Shown: piece after piece, positions 1 to 54,303 of the stretch
How positions within the stretch are numbered: position 1 is the stretch's first letter
How the letters are laid out: the number at the start of each line of letters is the position of its first letter
Origin: Nansenia antarctica
Lineage: Eukaryota; Chordata; Actinopteri; Argentiniformes; Microstomatidae
Assembly: GCA_963989245.1 (NCBI GenBank)
Contig: OZ022352.1
Location: 18,184,560-18,248,559 of the forward strand
Direction of reading: 5' to 3'
DNA length: 64,000 nucleotides
The notes under the pieces: generated by a model
Databases searched by the model: none
Seen by the model: the letters and a program-made list of their open reading frames with translations, nothing else
Told to the model about the DNA's origin: nothing
Position numbers and translations under genes: made by a program

Positions 1-117
1 CAGTAAGTAATGTATGGAACTATGAGAGAACAATACAATATATATATATAGTGAGTTCTGATTCAAGAACTCTTTCTATTACTTAGTTCTTAGATCTTTT
101 TTTATTTTTATTTTTTT

Positions 118-345
118 TACTTAGTGTCAACTTTATTGTCATCGCAGAGCACAAGTACTATACAACGAAATGCAGTTAAGCATCTAACCAAAAGTGCAAA
201 TAGTGAAATAGAGAATTACATACATAGAACAACAATGGTAGTGATAGGTAACTATAAAATACAGTATGTGCAGAGGTAGTATTGTAATCATCAGTTTAGT
301 TTAGAGGTATATACAGTTATGGGCTATATACAGTTATGAGCTATG
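118..345 (-). mobile_element. LINE 3'-UTR-like fragment
   Basis: The block AACTTTATTGTCATCGCAGA, followed by GCACAAGTACTATACAACG and AAATGCAGTTAAGCATCTAA, reads like the 3' end of a fish non-LTR retrotransposon in reverse orientation. No coding part remains inside this stretch. Family recognition is from memory. Confidence 0.5.
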
Positions 346-379
346 TACAGTTAGGTACACTTAAATGTGTAAATACTAG

Positions 380-635
380 CGTACAGTGAGGTAGTTCTAT
401 TTCAACCTCATTGATCATCATTTCAACTTGACTGTTGGTTTGCCGATTAACACATATTATAAACTTTGTTTTGCTTAAAGTCAATGATAACTTGGTAATA
501 TCAAACCAAAGACTTTTAGTTCTCTTTCCACTGTATTCAGAAACGGTTCCAAACTGCTGTTTCCCGGAGCAATATAAACGAGTGTCATCAGCAAATAAAA
601 CACATTTTAGCAATGTAGACACTTTACATATGTTT
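380..635 (-). pseudogene. LINE reverse transcriptase fragment with FADD motif
   Basis: The minus strand encodes LLKCVLFADDTRLYCSG followed by SLWFDITKLSLTLSKTKFII. FADDT is the catalytic box of LINE reverse transcriptases and KLSLNxSKTK is the usual following motif. Only about 80 residues remain, so this is a dead 5'- and 3'-truncated copy. It abuts another repeat fragment at about 629. Confidence 0.8.
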
Positions 636-698
636 CTGAAAATAGTTGAAGAATATATGCTTATTTGAATGTTGATACACCTCAAACCAAATAGCGGA
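629..698 (+). repeat. Fragment of an interspersed repeat family also at 43575 and 52340
   Basis: The stretch containing AATAGTTGAAGAATATATGC and TCAAACCAAATA is nearly identical to 43670-43722 and, inverted, to part of the copy at 52340-52915. It is sandwiched between a LINE fragment and a Tc1 remnant. Confidence 0.7.
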
Positions 699-700
699 GA

Positions 701-1355
701 TTTTTCTCTAGTTTTGCATTTTGCTAGTGCCCATGTCACTACTGGTAGCATGAGGTGGCACCTGCAGCCAATTCAGGTTGCACAGGTAGTACAGCTCCTC
801 CAGGATGGCACATCCATACGTTCCGTCACAAGACTGTTTGCTGTGTCTCCCAGCACAGTCTCAAGAGCGTAGAGGAGATACCGGGAGACAGGCTATTACA
901 CGAGGAGAGCTGGACAGGGCCGTAGAAGGGCAACAACCCAGCAGCAGGACCGTATCTGCTCCTTTGTGAGAGGAGGAACAGGAGGAGCACTGCCAGAGCC
1001 CTACAAAATGACCTCCAGCAGGCTACCAAACTGTCAGAAACAGACTCTGTGAGGGTGGCATGAGGGTCCGACGTCCTACAGTGGGACTTGTGCTCACAGC
1101 CCAGCACCATGTAGCTCGATTGGCATTTGCCAGAGAACACCAGAATTGGCAGGTTCGCAATTGGCGCCCCCTTCTCTTCACAGATGAGAGCAGGTTCACA
1201 CTGAGCACATGTGACAGATGTGAAAGAGTCTGGAGACGCCGTGGCGAACGTTATGCTGCCTGCAACATCATCCAGCATGACCGGTTTGGCATTGGGTCAG
1301 TGATGGTCTGTGGATGTGTGATTTAAGTGTTCCCTTAATTTCTTTGAGCAGTGTA
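701..1355 (+). mobile_element. Tc1-like transposon remnant (5'-truncated)
   Basis: Degenerate transposase reading: MRWHLQPIQVAQVVQLLQDG (helix-turn-helix) ahead of HQNWQVRNWRPLLFTDESRF, whose Asp is the first residue of the Tc1 catalytic triad. The later Asp and Glu motifs are deleted. The 3' terminal repeat (GTGTTCCCTTAATTTCTTTG then AGCAGTGTA) ends at about 1355. Same family as 23790-24696. Frameshifts and stops make it inactive. Confidence 0.85.
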
Positions 1356-1701
1356 TTATATATTATTTGTACACATTGATATCTGTCATCTAGATAACTT
1401 CTAAGCGAGTATGCTATCCCTAATACCATATCTCTCCAGTTTCTTCATTATTAAGTCATGATTAATCATGTCAAAGTCTATACATACCCCCACCCCCATT
1501 ACTTTTTGTCTCTGTATCCTTTCTTCTCTATTGACTCAGTTGTCGTAGTAAAGCTTTTGGGCGGTTAGATTTATCCCAACAAAGCCTTCACACCCAATTA
1601 CACATGCAGGGATATCTCTCAGCACTCAACAACAGTAAGGAGGAGATGTGAACAGAACAGCAGAGTGTTTACTGTACAGACTGTTGGGATTGTCTAGTAA
1701 A

Positions 1702-1822
<121 letters not shown>

Positions 1823-2656
1823 GTATGTTGCTTGAAATATGAAATAATATCTGAGTGTTTAGGAGAGTTTGGCTAATTTATTGATCCTGCATTCTGTATT
1901 AACCCCCAGGACCTGAAGTCTATTCTATTCTATTCAGTGGGAGCTTGTCAGTGTAGTGGAAAAATTGGTTATTTATCATTTATTTTCCTGTCCAGCAGCA
2001 CCTAAGCTGGTGGGATATATACTGTTGTTTTCATAAACATGTCTTGTTGTTTTCTCTGAGTGTTGTCAGAGCAACTGGAACGGCCATCAGTATTATATCT
2101 CCTAACCACCCCCGTCACCACAACCGGTCAGTGGCTCCATCTCTGTCGACATGATGTTCCATTCACATTCATCAATTAATTCTGGACAAAAAGTTCTTCT
2201 TGACGTGTCATCACTGGTAATTCCATCCTTTCCATTATCCCAACGGTATAAATAGCTCTAGGCAGTCATAGCCTAAGCCTAGCTTAGTATAACCTATCAT
2301 TCAGATTCAGATTCAGAAAAAAAAGTTATTGTCCCACTCTTGGGCGATTGGTTTCGCAGCTGTATAAAAGACATTGCTCATCTACTTTGAAGAGGAATGT
2401 CCTTACTGGGATTTCATATGGTTTAATGAAACACTAGCTTTCTTATTATGGTTTAATGAGGTTTTAGTGATGATGGGTCAGGGGTTTAAGGAGGATGTCC
2501 TTGGCATATCTGTGGTTGGGGGGGTCACAGAAGGAGTACCGTACATGTTTTTGAGATGATGAGTTCTGCATCAACCCTCCAACATGGGTCTGCTTCCTGG
2601 GCATCATGTTCACGCCCCTTCCCTCTCTTCTCCTCTCTCCTCTCTTTCTCCTCACT

Positions 2657-2657
<1 letters not shown>
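1823..2657. other. Upstream non-coding sequence
   Basis: No exon recognised. A short (GATTCA)-type stretch near 2300-2320 followed by AAAAAAGTTATTGTCC resembles the 3' end of a minus-strand LINE but is too short to classify. Confidence 0.5.
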
Positions 2658-2753
<96 letters not shown>

Positions 2754-2759
2754 CACACA

Positions 2760-2849
<90 letters not shown>

Positions 2850-2856
2850 CTCTCTC
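2658..2856 (+). repeat. Compound (CT)n(AC)n microsatellite
   Basis: About 93 bp of CT followed by about 95 bp of AC with a short CT end. The long open frames over it are repeat artefacts. Confidence 0.98.
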
Positions 2857-3623
2857 CTGTCAATCCTCACCACTGTAAACGTAAGGGGAACCGAAAGAAG
2901 ACTGGCTCAGCTTTCAAAAGCAAGGACACTTCACCTTTGTGAGATCTCCCTCATGAGAACGTCTCGCTGACCGAGGCTTTCGTAAACCGTATCCATCTAT
3001 CCATCAAGGGATTGATGCTGCCCGCGGCCGGGGAATAATGTTTCGCACGAACGGTTTCTCAAGACAAGAACAGTTCTTGGGTCTATTTCTGGCTGTGTCA
3101 CGTACTCCTATTAACCCCCGCTGACATTCACTTCAAGGGACATATGCATGTGCGGTAGGGTTCATCTACTCCACATTCTTCGATGAATGTTTTATAATTA
3201 TACACGAAGAGACCATTCATTATGATAGGGAGGATCTTTGACTTTGATAGGTTTCAGACCAGCATTATGTGATTAGACTCTGGTTAGATGAGTTCAGCAC
3301 AGCTCCCATAAAACAATACGTGGAATCAGGTTTTAAAGTCCTTATTTGGACATCTCCTGCTTAACAACAAGAACTGTTCTCTTTTAGAGGATGATTCATC
3401 GAGTCATCTGTGTTAAGTGTCTGCTATGTCTCTCCGCTGTCTGCTATGATTAGGTACCCTACACCACTCTGTATGACGCCAATGGCACTATGTGTGTGAC
3501 ATTTAACCTTGTATGTGTGTCTCGGATATAGTAAATGCATGCTGTCCTGCCCAAGAAGAAGATTTTTAAAACATCTTTGTGTACATACATAAACAGAGTC
3601 ATTACAACAAGTGGTGTTTATTG

Positions 3624-3671
<48 letters not shown>

Positions 3672-4075
3672 CACTCTCTAACCCCTCTGCGGTGTGTTTC
3701 CCTGTCCCGACTCCTGAGGTATGCCTAGCTATGTTTTAATCCCTAAGTCTTGTCAGGGCCTTTTTATACTCATCTCAACTCATCTCAACAAATGGCCTGG
3801 GGGGCTTTATCCAGGGGAGAGATAGGGTTTCAGTCTGCAGCTGAACACCCCTCTCCCCTCTCTCACAGCACAGCACAACACACATTCTGCTTGGGGCTTC
3901 CTTTTTAAGTTAAGCCACAGGGAGACTGTGGGTCTCTGCCTGTTCTCTTTAGTAGTAGTGGCTGGGTGGCTGTGGGTGTGTGTGAGTGTTCTGGTGTGTG
4001 TACATGGTGGACTCTAATGTGGACTCAGCTCTAGCCCTTTCTCTCTCTGTTTACCTCACGTCTGTGTATCTCCAG
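2857..4075. other. Upstream non-coding sequence or 5' intron
   Basis: Contains a (CA)n tract at 3625-3668 and, at its end, a plausible branch and pyrimidine region leading to the acceptor at 4074-4075. A promoter or 5' UTR exon was not identifiable by eye. Confidence 0.5.
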
Positions 4076-4092
4076 AGCGAGCACGGCCTGCC

Positions 4093-46480
<42,388 letters not shown>

Positions 46481-47549
46481 GTGAGTCTGAACCTCTCACA
46501 CACCGACACTGCTCTGCAACCACCCACCCGCGTGACCTTTAGATACACATACCTTGGACCTAAGACGTCAACACTGCACCTAGACCCTGACCCTAGCCTG
46601 GCCTATCATGACCTTTGAAACACCAAGCCTGAGCTCCCGGAAACACCTACACTGACCTCTGGACCCTGACACTAAAGTCACAAACACTAGCAGAGAATCT
46701 CTGAAGTGCCAACACTTCTGAACATGAACTACCTACAGTGCCCTTTGAACTCCGACCCTAACCTGACCCTGCCTCTCTCCATGCTAACCATAGCCATCCC
46801 GATGGGGGCCAGAGGGTATGCAGTGTCAAGTTAGTGTGGGCTATGATATTCTGGCATCAGTGGGGGGGGGCAGAATCCTAATACTGTATGTGGTCTAACT
46901 CCTCCCCCTCTTCTCTGTAATGGGCCTGTTGTAGGTCAAGGGTCAAAACAAAATGAATGTACCGATAAATTGATTTGAATCCTCTAAATATTATGCAAAA
47001 CCACCTAAAACTCATATATATGTTAATGCAGACAGGCAGCATACATGAGGTGTCATAACACTTTGAAATGGAAATCCTGATTCAAACATATGCTCAAAGG
47101 TCACGTTTGCTTTTATCATTTTCTTAACAGATTTAAAGAACACTAAACAGCACTTTACATGAAGCAGAGCGAATATTAGATTAAAGCGTTCTGAATACTG
47201 AGTGCGTGTGTGTGTGTGAGAGAGAGATGTCAAACGGTATGTTAATTTCTCACTTTGTTCATCGAACCACGCTTTCTAAAAGACGACATTAAACCGACAT
47301 AGACCATTGGTCTGTAAATACTTCCTCCACTTGTGTTTTGACAATTCATCTCCCATGGCAACTGATTGCAGTCAAATGTCTGTTCTGCTGTTTGTGGAAA
47401 ACACAAACAAGAGCACTTCTTTGACTGTGCAGTTTCCTGATTTTCTTGTGCTATTTGGAGCTCATGGAGTGTTTTCAGTCTTCAGATATGATAATTGCTG
47501 GGAGTCTGCATAACCAATCTGTGCTAGCCAGCTGTTCTGACCAGGGGCA

Positions 47550-47604
47550 GAAAGAGAAAGAAAGAAAGAAAGAGAGTGTGTGAGCAAGTATGTGTGAAAT
47601 AGAG

Positions 47605-47635
<31 letters not shown>

Positions 47636-47650
47636 GATTACAAAAAGAGT

Positions 47651-47687
<37 letters not shown>

Positions 47688-47895
47688 AAGAGAGGGTGAT
47701 GATAACAGTGTGCTAGCTGTTTGTATTTTAGCTGGGGACCAAACAGTAGAGGTGAGAACAGAGTCTGTGTGTCTGGAGGGAATTATCAATTTCTCTAGAT
47801 GGAATTCTCTAGATGGAAAGAGAGCTGACTTTTTTTGTCAGCGACCCTTTTTTGCTTGGCTGTTATCTGTCTTATTGCAGAGGGAGAGTGAGAGA

Positions 47896-47931
<36 letters not shown>

Positions 47932-48010
47932 AAGAGAGAGTAAAAGAAAAAGAGAAAGAGAGACAGAAAGAGAGAGTAAAAAGAAAAAAGAGAGAGAGAG
48001 AGAAAGAGGG
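47550..48010 (+). repeat. GA-rich tracts around a duplicated segment
   Basis: GAAA/GAGA tracts (47550-47690 and 47881-48010) surround the first copy of a 100-bp segment, the second copy of which follows at 48005. Confidence 0.9.
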
Positions 48011-48103
48011 TGATGACAATGTGCTAGCTGTTCGCATTTAGCTGGGGACCAAACGGTAGAGGTGAGAACAGAGTCTGTGTGTCTGGAGGGAATTATCTAT
48101 TTC
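47691..48103 (+). repeat. Direct duplication, about 100 bp, 314 bp apart
   Basis: Both 47691-47794 and 48005-48103 read AGAGGGTGATGA, TGTGCTAGCTGTT, AGCTGGGGACCAAAC and GTGTCTGGAGGGAATTATC with few differences. Each copy is preceded by a GA tract, so the unit is GA tract plus unique segment. Confidence 0.9.
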
Positions 48104-49156
48104 TATTCCGAATCCATGGATCCACAAACACTGCAATCACCATCTCTACCCTCTGTCTGTCTATGTGATACGTCAGTGACAGCTCTCATGGAAAATCCCC
48201 CAATGTAGCTATACTCTGCGGCGTCCTGCCCAGCCGTGCATGAATACACTATTTACTTAGACGTGGTTGCTGTGAAATCTGAGAAGGGGAAACCAAGTGT
48301 ATCTTTCATACCTTCTGTGACAGGTTTTGGAAATGCGGGCAGAGCGTCCCTGAAATTGGGCAGTCGAGGGCAACACCAGTGACGAGAATTATTGATTTCC
48401 TCCATTACAGCACATTGGACATGCTTTTTAAAACTGGACCGTGACATATTGCTTTGTTGACAAGTGTGCACATTGCATTGTTGACAATAAGGTGTCTGCT
48501 GAGCTGAAAGACTAGGCAGGGAGCCATTACAAGTCCTCAGCTATCCACACCTTTGGTTACAGTATGTGTTGCTGTTTACTCTCTAGAAAAGACCTAATCA
48601 TAAAGATGAATATGGCATACTGTAAGTAGCACAGTTCATATTAACATGCAATATTCCATAATCTTTTGTTCGTCTAATGTATTCTCTAAGAAGAAGAGCC
48701 CTAGAATATTCACTATAACTGTCAAAGCGCTTTCAATATATTAGACACAAAATGTCATCATTAGATCCCAGTGGTTAATTGTCCCTGAAATTGAATCAGT
48801 TGTGTGTGAATTATGATAAAAGACAATTGGACATGCATGGCCTCGTCGCTTATGATAATTTACTTTAGTGGAAAATAAGAGCTATACAGTGTAATGTTGG
48901 TCAAAGATAACCTCCATCAGCCATACAGTTATATGATTTGAAGATTTAGCCACCCAGCTCTTCAACCTGTCAGATCAGACACAGTGTGTGGTTGAGTAGT
49001 ATCTTCTATGCACTGCCACACACTCTGCAGAGTACGCACTTCAGAGTACACACTTCAGAGTACACACTTCAGACCAGACTATGAGAACAGACTGCAACTG
49101 TCTGCTTGCATGTATCTATCCTGTCTCCACTGCCAGTCTGATTAGGCCATTCTCTG

Positions 49157-49157
<1 letters not shown>

Positions 49158-49219
<62 letters not shown>
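49158..49219 (+). repeat. (CA)n microsatellite
   Basis: CA run that continues into the (CATTTA) tail of the L2 copy. Confidence 0.96.
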
Positions 49220-49947
49220 TCACATTTACATTTACATTTTGGGCATTTAGCAGATACCTTATTCCAAAGCGACTTACAATCGATACATTTGACTAAGCAA
49301 GTGAATCGTCAATTCACTAGTTGTAACAGGAAGAGTAATCCAGCTCAGGCCCGGGGCCATTGGAAGTCGTTGTGATAGAAGAAGAAATAGATATAGACAC
49401 TGGAGAAACAGTACAAGGGGGAAGTAGAAATCTTTGGAGACACAGTATAGGGGAAAGCAGGTGTCTCAGGAGACACAGCGCTGGCTGGTAGTAGATGTCT
49501 CAGGAGGAGCAGTTAAGGTGTAGCCTGAGGAGATGGAGGTCTTCAGTCTCCGGCGGAAGATGGGGAGTGACTCTGCAGTTCTGACAGCCATGGGAAGCTC
49601 ATTCCACCAGCGGGGAGCCAGTGTAGTGAAGAGACGTGACCGGGCAGAATGACTGCCGTGTTGGAGTAGAGGTGGTGGGGCCAGTCGAACAGCAGAGGTG
49701 GAGGAGCGGAGTGAACAGGCTGAAGTTTGGGGGGTGACCATTGCCTGCAGGTAGCCAGGGGCTGTCCCTTTTGCTGCCTGGTAGGCAAGCACCAGGGTCT
49801 TGAATCTGATGCGAGCTGCTATCGGGAGCCAGTGCAGGGTGCGAAGGAGAGTGGTGACATGAGAACATTTGGGGAGGTTGAACACCAGACGGGCAGCAGC
49901 ATTCTGGATGAGCTGCAGAGGTTTGACGGCGGAGGCGGGGAGCCCGC
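49217..49947 (-). mobile_element. L2-family LINE 3' end, second subfamily
   Basis: The minus strand encodes LQLIQNAAARLVFNLPKCSH, TLHWLPIAARIRFKTLVLAY and RWWNELPMAVRTAESLPIF, the RT C-terminus of an L2-type element with an intact frame. The 3' tail has AAGTCGCTTTGGAATAAGG and repeated ACATTT. Its truncated 5' end meets a CA-type tract at 49948. Confidence 0.87.
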
Positions 49948-49996
<49 letters not shown>

Positions 49997-50046
49997 ATAC
50001 ACATACACGTACACATACACATACACATACACACACACGCACACAC

Positions 50047-50101
<55 letters not shown>

Positions 50102-50106
50102 TACAC
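49948..50106 (+). repeat. (CA)n and (CATA)n microsatellite, left part
   Basis: CA units passing into ACATAC units. The tract resumes at 50813 after an inserted element. Confidence 0.95.
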
Positions 50107-50812
50107 CAGTGGAGGCTGGTGACTTCCAGAATTGAGGAGGCCAATGAAATCGACTACATTACAAATAAAACTGTTCAATAAATCCTAAATGTTGTCTACC
50201 TATTCGATGTATAAATCGCGCCAGAATCTCGCCGACTTCCGAGGTAATTTTAAGCAAAAGTATGAGCTATTATTTTCAGGGATAATAGCCATGGGTGTTC
50301 TAGACGTGTCCTGCAAAGGACAAGTTGATAGGACACTCGTAGCCACTATGGCGAGTGTTTCTTTGACTGAAGTGGCTGGCGAATTCTCAAAATGGCTTCA
50401 TGTGATTGGACGAACAAAATGTCAATCTTTCAGCCCTGGACTCAATGCATGGTGAGGCCAGGCCTCCCTTGCCCACCCATTTTCAGTGATTTGGCCAATC
50501 ACATATTGCCATGAAAAAAATTGCATTACATTGACTTCTATGAGAAACCACTTTCCTGGGGGAGGCCTGGCCTCCCTCAATACAAACGGATAGGGATTCT
50601 GGCCTGTAAGTGCTTTACAATTGCAATATTGGGTTTTAGCCATGGAAAAATTCTGATTTATGAACAAAACGAAAATAATATTAATATAAAAATATATATA
50701 TGTTTTTTGTTAAATAAATAAATATAATTATTGCTTTTTTAAATCTCTCTCTCTTCTCTCAAATTATTGGGGAGGCCAGGCCTCCTCCACCTCTATGGAG
50801 GAGCCTCCACTG
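50107..50812. mobile_element. hAT-like non-autonomous element (706 bp)
   Basis: Starts CAGTGGAGGCTGGTGA and ends AGCCTCCACTG, an 11-bp terminal inverted repeat. ACATACAC flanks it on both sides (50099-50106 and 50813-50820), an 8-bp duplication as expected for hAT. Because the target is itself an ACATAC repeat, the duplication is not independent proof. The interior has G/C-rich AGGCCAGGCCTCC and GGCCTGGCCTCC blocks near the right half and no transposase. Confidence 0.85.
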
Positions 50813-50822
50813 ACATACACAT

Positions 50823-50862
<40 letters not shown>

Positions 50863-50877
50863 CACACACACACAGAG
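50813..50877 (+). repeat. (CA)n microsatellite, right part
   Basis: Continuation of the tract interrupted by the hAT-like element. Confidence 0.93.
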
Positions 50878-51049
50878 ATGTCCTTTGATGTTGACGGCTG
50901 CTGCTTGGGTTTGCAGGGAAGACAGCGTTCGTCAGTCTAAATCAGTGATACGTGCCACTCAGTGTATAGCACACTTCCCAAAGAGAATCATCGGCTGTCA
51001 TGCATACTAGAAACTGGCACACTCTGGAATTTAGCTTTGTTGGGAGCTG

Positions 51050-51055
51050 TGTGTA

Positions 51056-51119
<64 letters not shown>

Positions 51120-51140
51120 TGTGCGTGTGTGTGTGTCTGT
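51050..51140 (+). repeat. (GT)n microsatellite
   Basis: GT run with GCGC interruption. Confidence 0.96.
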
Positions 51141-51479
51141 GTCTCTAATGCAAATGTGTTGATATTCTGTTATTATTCCTGGGGCTTTCTCAGGGTAAAG
51201 ACAACAATGTTATTTTTAGTCTGTTTCATTGTTATGTGGGTGAAATGTACACTAGGATCCTCCTGTCAGTCAACTCCTCCTTTGACTGCTGCTGGCGCGG
51301 GGGAGGTCTGCAGCTCTGCAGCACTGTGGTTGGTTTCAGCAGTTTTAGGGTTGCTTCTCACATCTCGCCCCTGACAGCCTGTCTCCCTGACCTATAGCTC
51401 ACTGATGTGTACCACCGGTCTCTGGCTTATCATTATTGAAGGGAAAACAAGTCAGGGGGTGTGGAAGAGGTGGGGGATA

Positions 51480-51600
51480 CTGCTGCTGCTGCTGCTGCTG
51501 CTGCCTAATACATAACCTCTACCAGGTGGGAAGTACATTGTAGCAGGTGTGGGATAGCCACTGTCCCCACCATACATGCACACACACGCACGCACGCACG

Positions 51601-51671
<71 letters not shown>
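51480..51671 (+). repeat. (CTG)8 followed by (GCAC)/(CA)n tract
   Basis: Eight CTG units at about 51480-51503 and a CA/GC alternating tract at 51579-51671. Confidence 0.94.
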
Positions 51672-52020
51672 TGCTGTTGCCTCAGAGGTACTTGTGACCT
51701 GCATCTGCCACTCTGCCTCGTGGGGACTGAAGCTATACCTGGTGTGTGAACAGATTGTAATTTACTGTCCTGACCTTGGGAGTCTATAGGAACAGAAAAT
51801 GACATTAAGTAGCCACGGGGGAGGTTGGGGGCAGTCTTCCTTTCACCAGATGTGAGAAAATGTCAGAGTGGATCATCTTGTTATTACATAAAGAGATACA
51901 CCACCAATACGTGTTGATCACAAGGGCGACACAGAGGGCCACAACACGACGTTGACATTTCATAGGCAAAATGACGTGTTTCACCTGCGGGGGATTTGTG
52001 TCTTTCTTTTGTTCTTTTAT

Positions 52021-52024
52021 TGTT

Positions 52025-52059
<35 letters not shown>

Positions 52060-52064
52060 GTCTT
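52021..52064 (+). repeat. (TTTC)n microsatellite
   Basis: About ten tetranucleotide units. Confidence 0.95.
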
Positions 52065-52339
52065 TGGTCGTGTTCAAATGTCTATATAGACATGCCATAT
52101 AGGGATGCAAGTGGAGGATAATGGAGGATGCCAGTTTGAGCTGATAAGTTTCACAACTGTGATGTTTTTTTTACCAAAATGTCACAATGCGATGGGGCTT
52201 ATAACTGCCATTCATGGGGCATGTTGCCATCACCACAGAGGCCCTCGGGCAATGCAGCTGCTCACTCTGACAAGGGAAATGAAATGAAAAAACATCATTT
52301 TTAGCATTTTTTGTTCTTTATATTCAAATATATATGTGA

Positions 52340-52915
52340 CACGGTCTGGTGAAAAGGTCCGCATGTCGGCAATTCTCTTTTTTTTTTTTTTTTTTTTCAT
52401 ATTACGGAAGTTCAAGTGTTGAAGAGCCCACTTCATATAACAAACAACAGTTTAACACTAAATACATAATACATTATAATTTGTGAATTGGATTCACTGT
52501 ATCGTCTGCTGTCCTGTTTTGTGGCTACTGGGTTAGTGATACATGGCTTGTAAACAAACTTACATTTTAGGATTAGTGTTCAAAAGCAAGGACTGTGTGA
52601 TCATCTAAGTATGTGTAGTTATGTGTTTTTATCATGTTGATGTTCTATCAGCATGTTGTGTTAAACATGCAGTTAGATGTTCATAGCAATGTTCTTTCTT
52701 AGCTGCTAGCTACGGTAGCTACCAACACGATGGTAGCAAATGTGTGTTTTGAGCTTCTCCTGTATTTGGTTTGAGGTTTGAGGTGTACCAACATTCAAAT
52801 AAGCACATCTTCTTCAACTATTTTCACATTTCAAAGTAAGACAAATCATTTGAAATCTTACACTTTCATAATCTGTAAAGAAACAGAAAAATTACCTTGC
52901 CCTAATTGGGGATTT
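52340..52915 (-). repeat. Unclassified interspersed repeat, copy 2 (inverted)
   Basis: Inverse copy of 43575-44135, starting GTGAAAAGGTCCGCATGTCG and ending CCTAATTGGGGA. It contains a T-run (52377-52397) where the other copy has an A-run. Immediately followed by a GA tract. Confidence 0.78.
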
Positions 52916-52920
52916 TTTTT

Positions 52921-53064
<144 letters not shown>

Positions 53065-53799
53065 TGTGACCATGACCGTCACATTTGAGCACGGTCCAAG
53101 ACAGGGAATGGTAACTTTTTCGCCTCAATTATACCTAAGACCGCCCAGATATTAAGCTCAGTAGGAGGCCTGTGTCTCTCTTTGCATCTCCTGAGCGGGA
53201 GTATCCTTGCCCCGAGCTCAGAGAGTCAGACAAACGCCTGACCCCATTCCCTTCTTATTGCTGACACAGACAGAGCATTTATTCTCAAGGTAGAACTTGG
53301 CCAGATCACATTTAGAGGTTGTCCTCAGATGGTGGACTGGAGCCAAAAGGAACCTTGTTTTAATGGGGGTTTTCATTTACCACTCTTTAAACTCACCCCG
53401 TCTCAATATTTGTCTTCTATATGTTGATAATGAAGGACATTATTTGGGCCACACTGATCTGAGTAGAATACTGGGGAAGAGGAGGAATTTATATAGCAGT
53501 AAATACAATCTGGGGAACTTTTTAGGAGTATTTTGTAGTGCCTATATTTGTTTATACGGTACTTTCCATCTGTTACCATAAAGCAGTCTGTTTTCTCCCT
53601 ACATCACCCCTCATTCATTAGAACTCTGTCTGTAGAGGTTAGTGGAAATGTTTTCCCTCAACTTCTGAAATACATCAAGAAATAACAGTTTAATATATAA
53701 TTTACTATAATTTTGTGTAATGCACATTTTTACTATTTCAGTCTAATGCATCGGATTAAAGTTGGTGCCATGTCATGCCTTCATCCCCCTTCCCAGCAC

Positions 53800-53892
53800 A
53801 CGCACATGCACACACACACACACACACACACACACGCTCACACACACACACACACACACACGCACACATAAGTACGTGCACGTGCACGCACG

Positions 53893-53928
<36 letters not shown>

Positions 53929-53982
53929 CACACACACACACACACACACACGCACACATAAGTACGTGCACGTGCACGCACG

Positions 53983-54022
<40 letters not shown>

Positions 54023-54144
54023 CACACACACACACACACACGCACACATAAGTACGTGCACGTGCACGCACACACATGCACACACACACGCACGCACACA
54101 CGCACACGCACACGCACACCACACACGCACGCACGCACGCACAC

Positions 54145-54182
<38 letters not shown>

Positions 54183-54264
54183 GCACGCACACACACACAC
54201 ACGCACACACGCACACACACACACACACGCACACCACACACACACACACACGCACACCACACAG

Positions 54265-54301
<37 letters not shown>
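53800..54301 (+). repeat. (CA)n/(GCAC)n array with three 90-bp higher-order units
   Basis: AGTACGTGCACGTGCACGCA lies at 53871, 53961 and 54051, exactly 90 bp apart, each preceded by CGCTCACACA. The array then decays to CA/CGCA repeats until 54301. Confidence 0.95.

Positions 54302-54303
<2 letters not shown>

Noticed and set aside
2525..2970. Long open frames encoding poly-Ser-Leu, poly-His-Thr or poly-Cys-Val
   Set aside because: They are translations of CT, GA, CA and GT microsatellites. The same applies at 1648, 8213, 19829-20611, 32798-33128, 40157-40450, 41112-41476 and 53756-54416.
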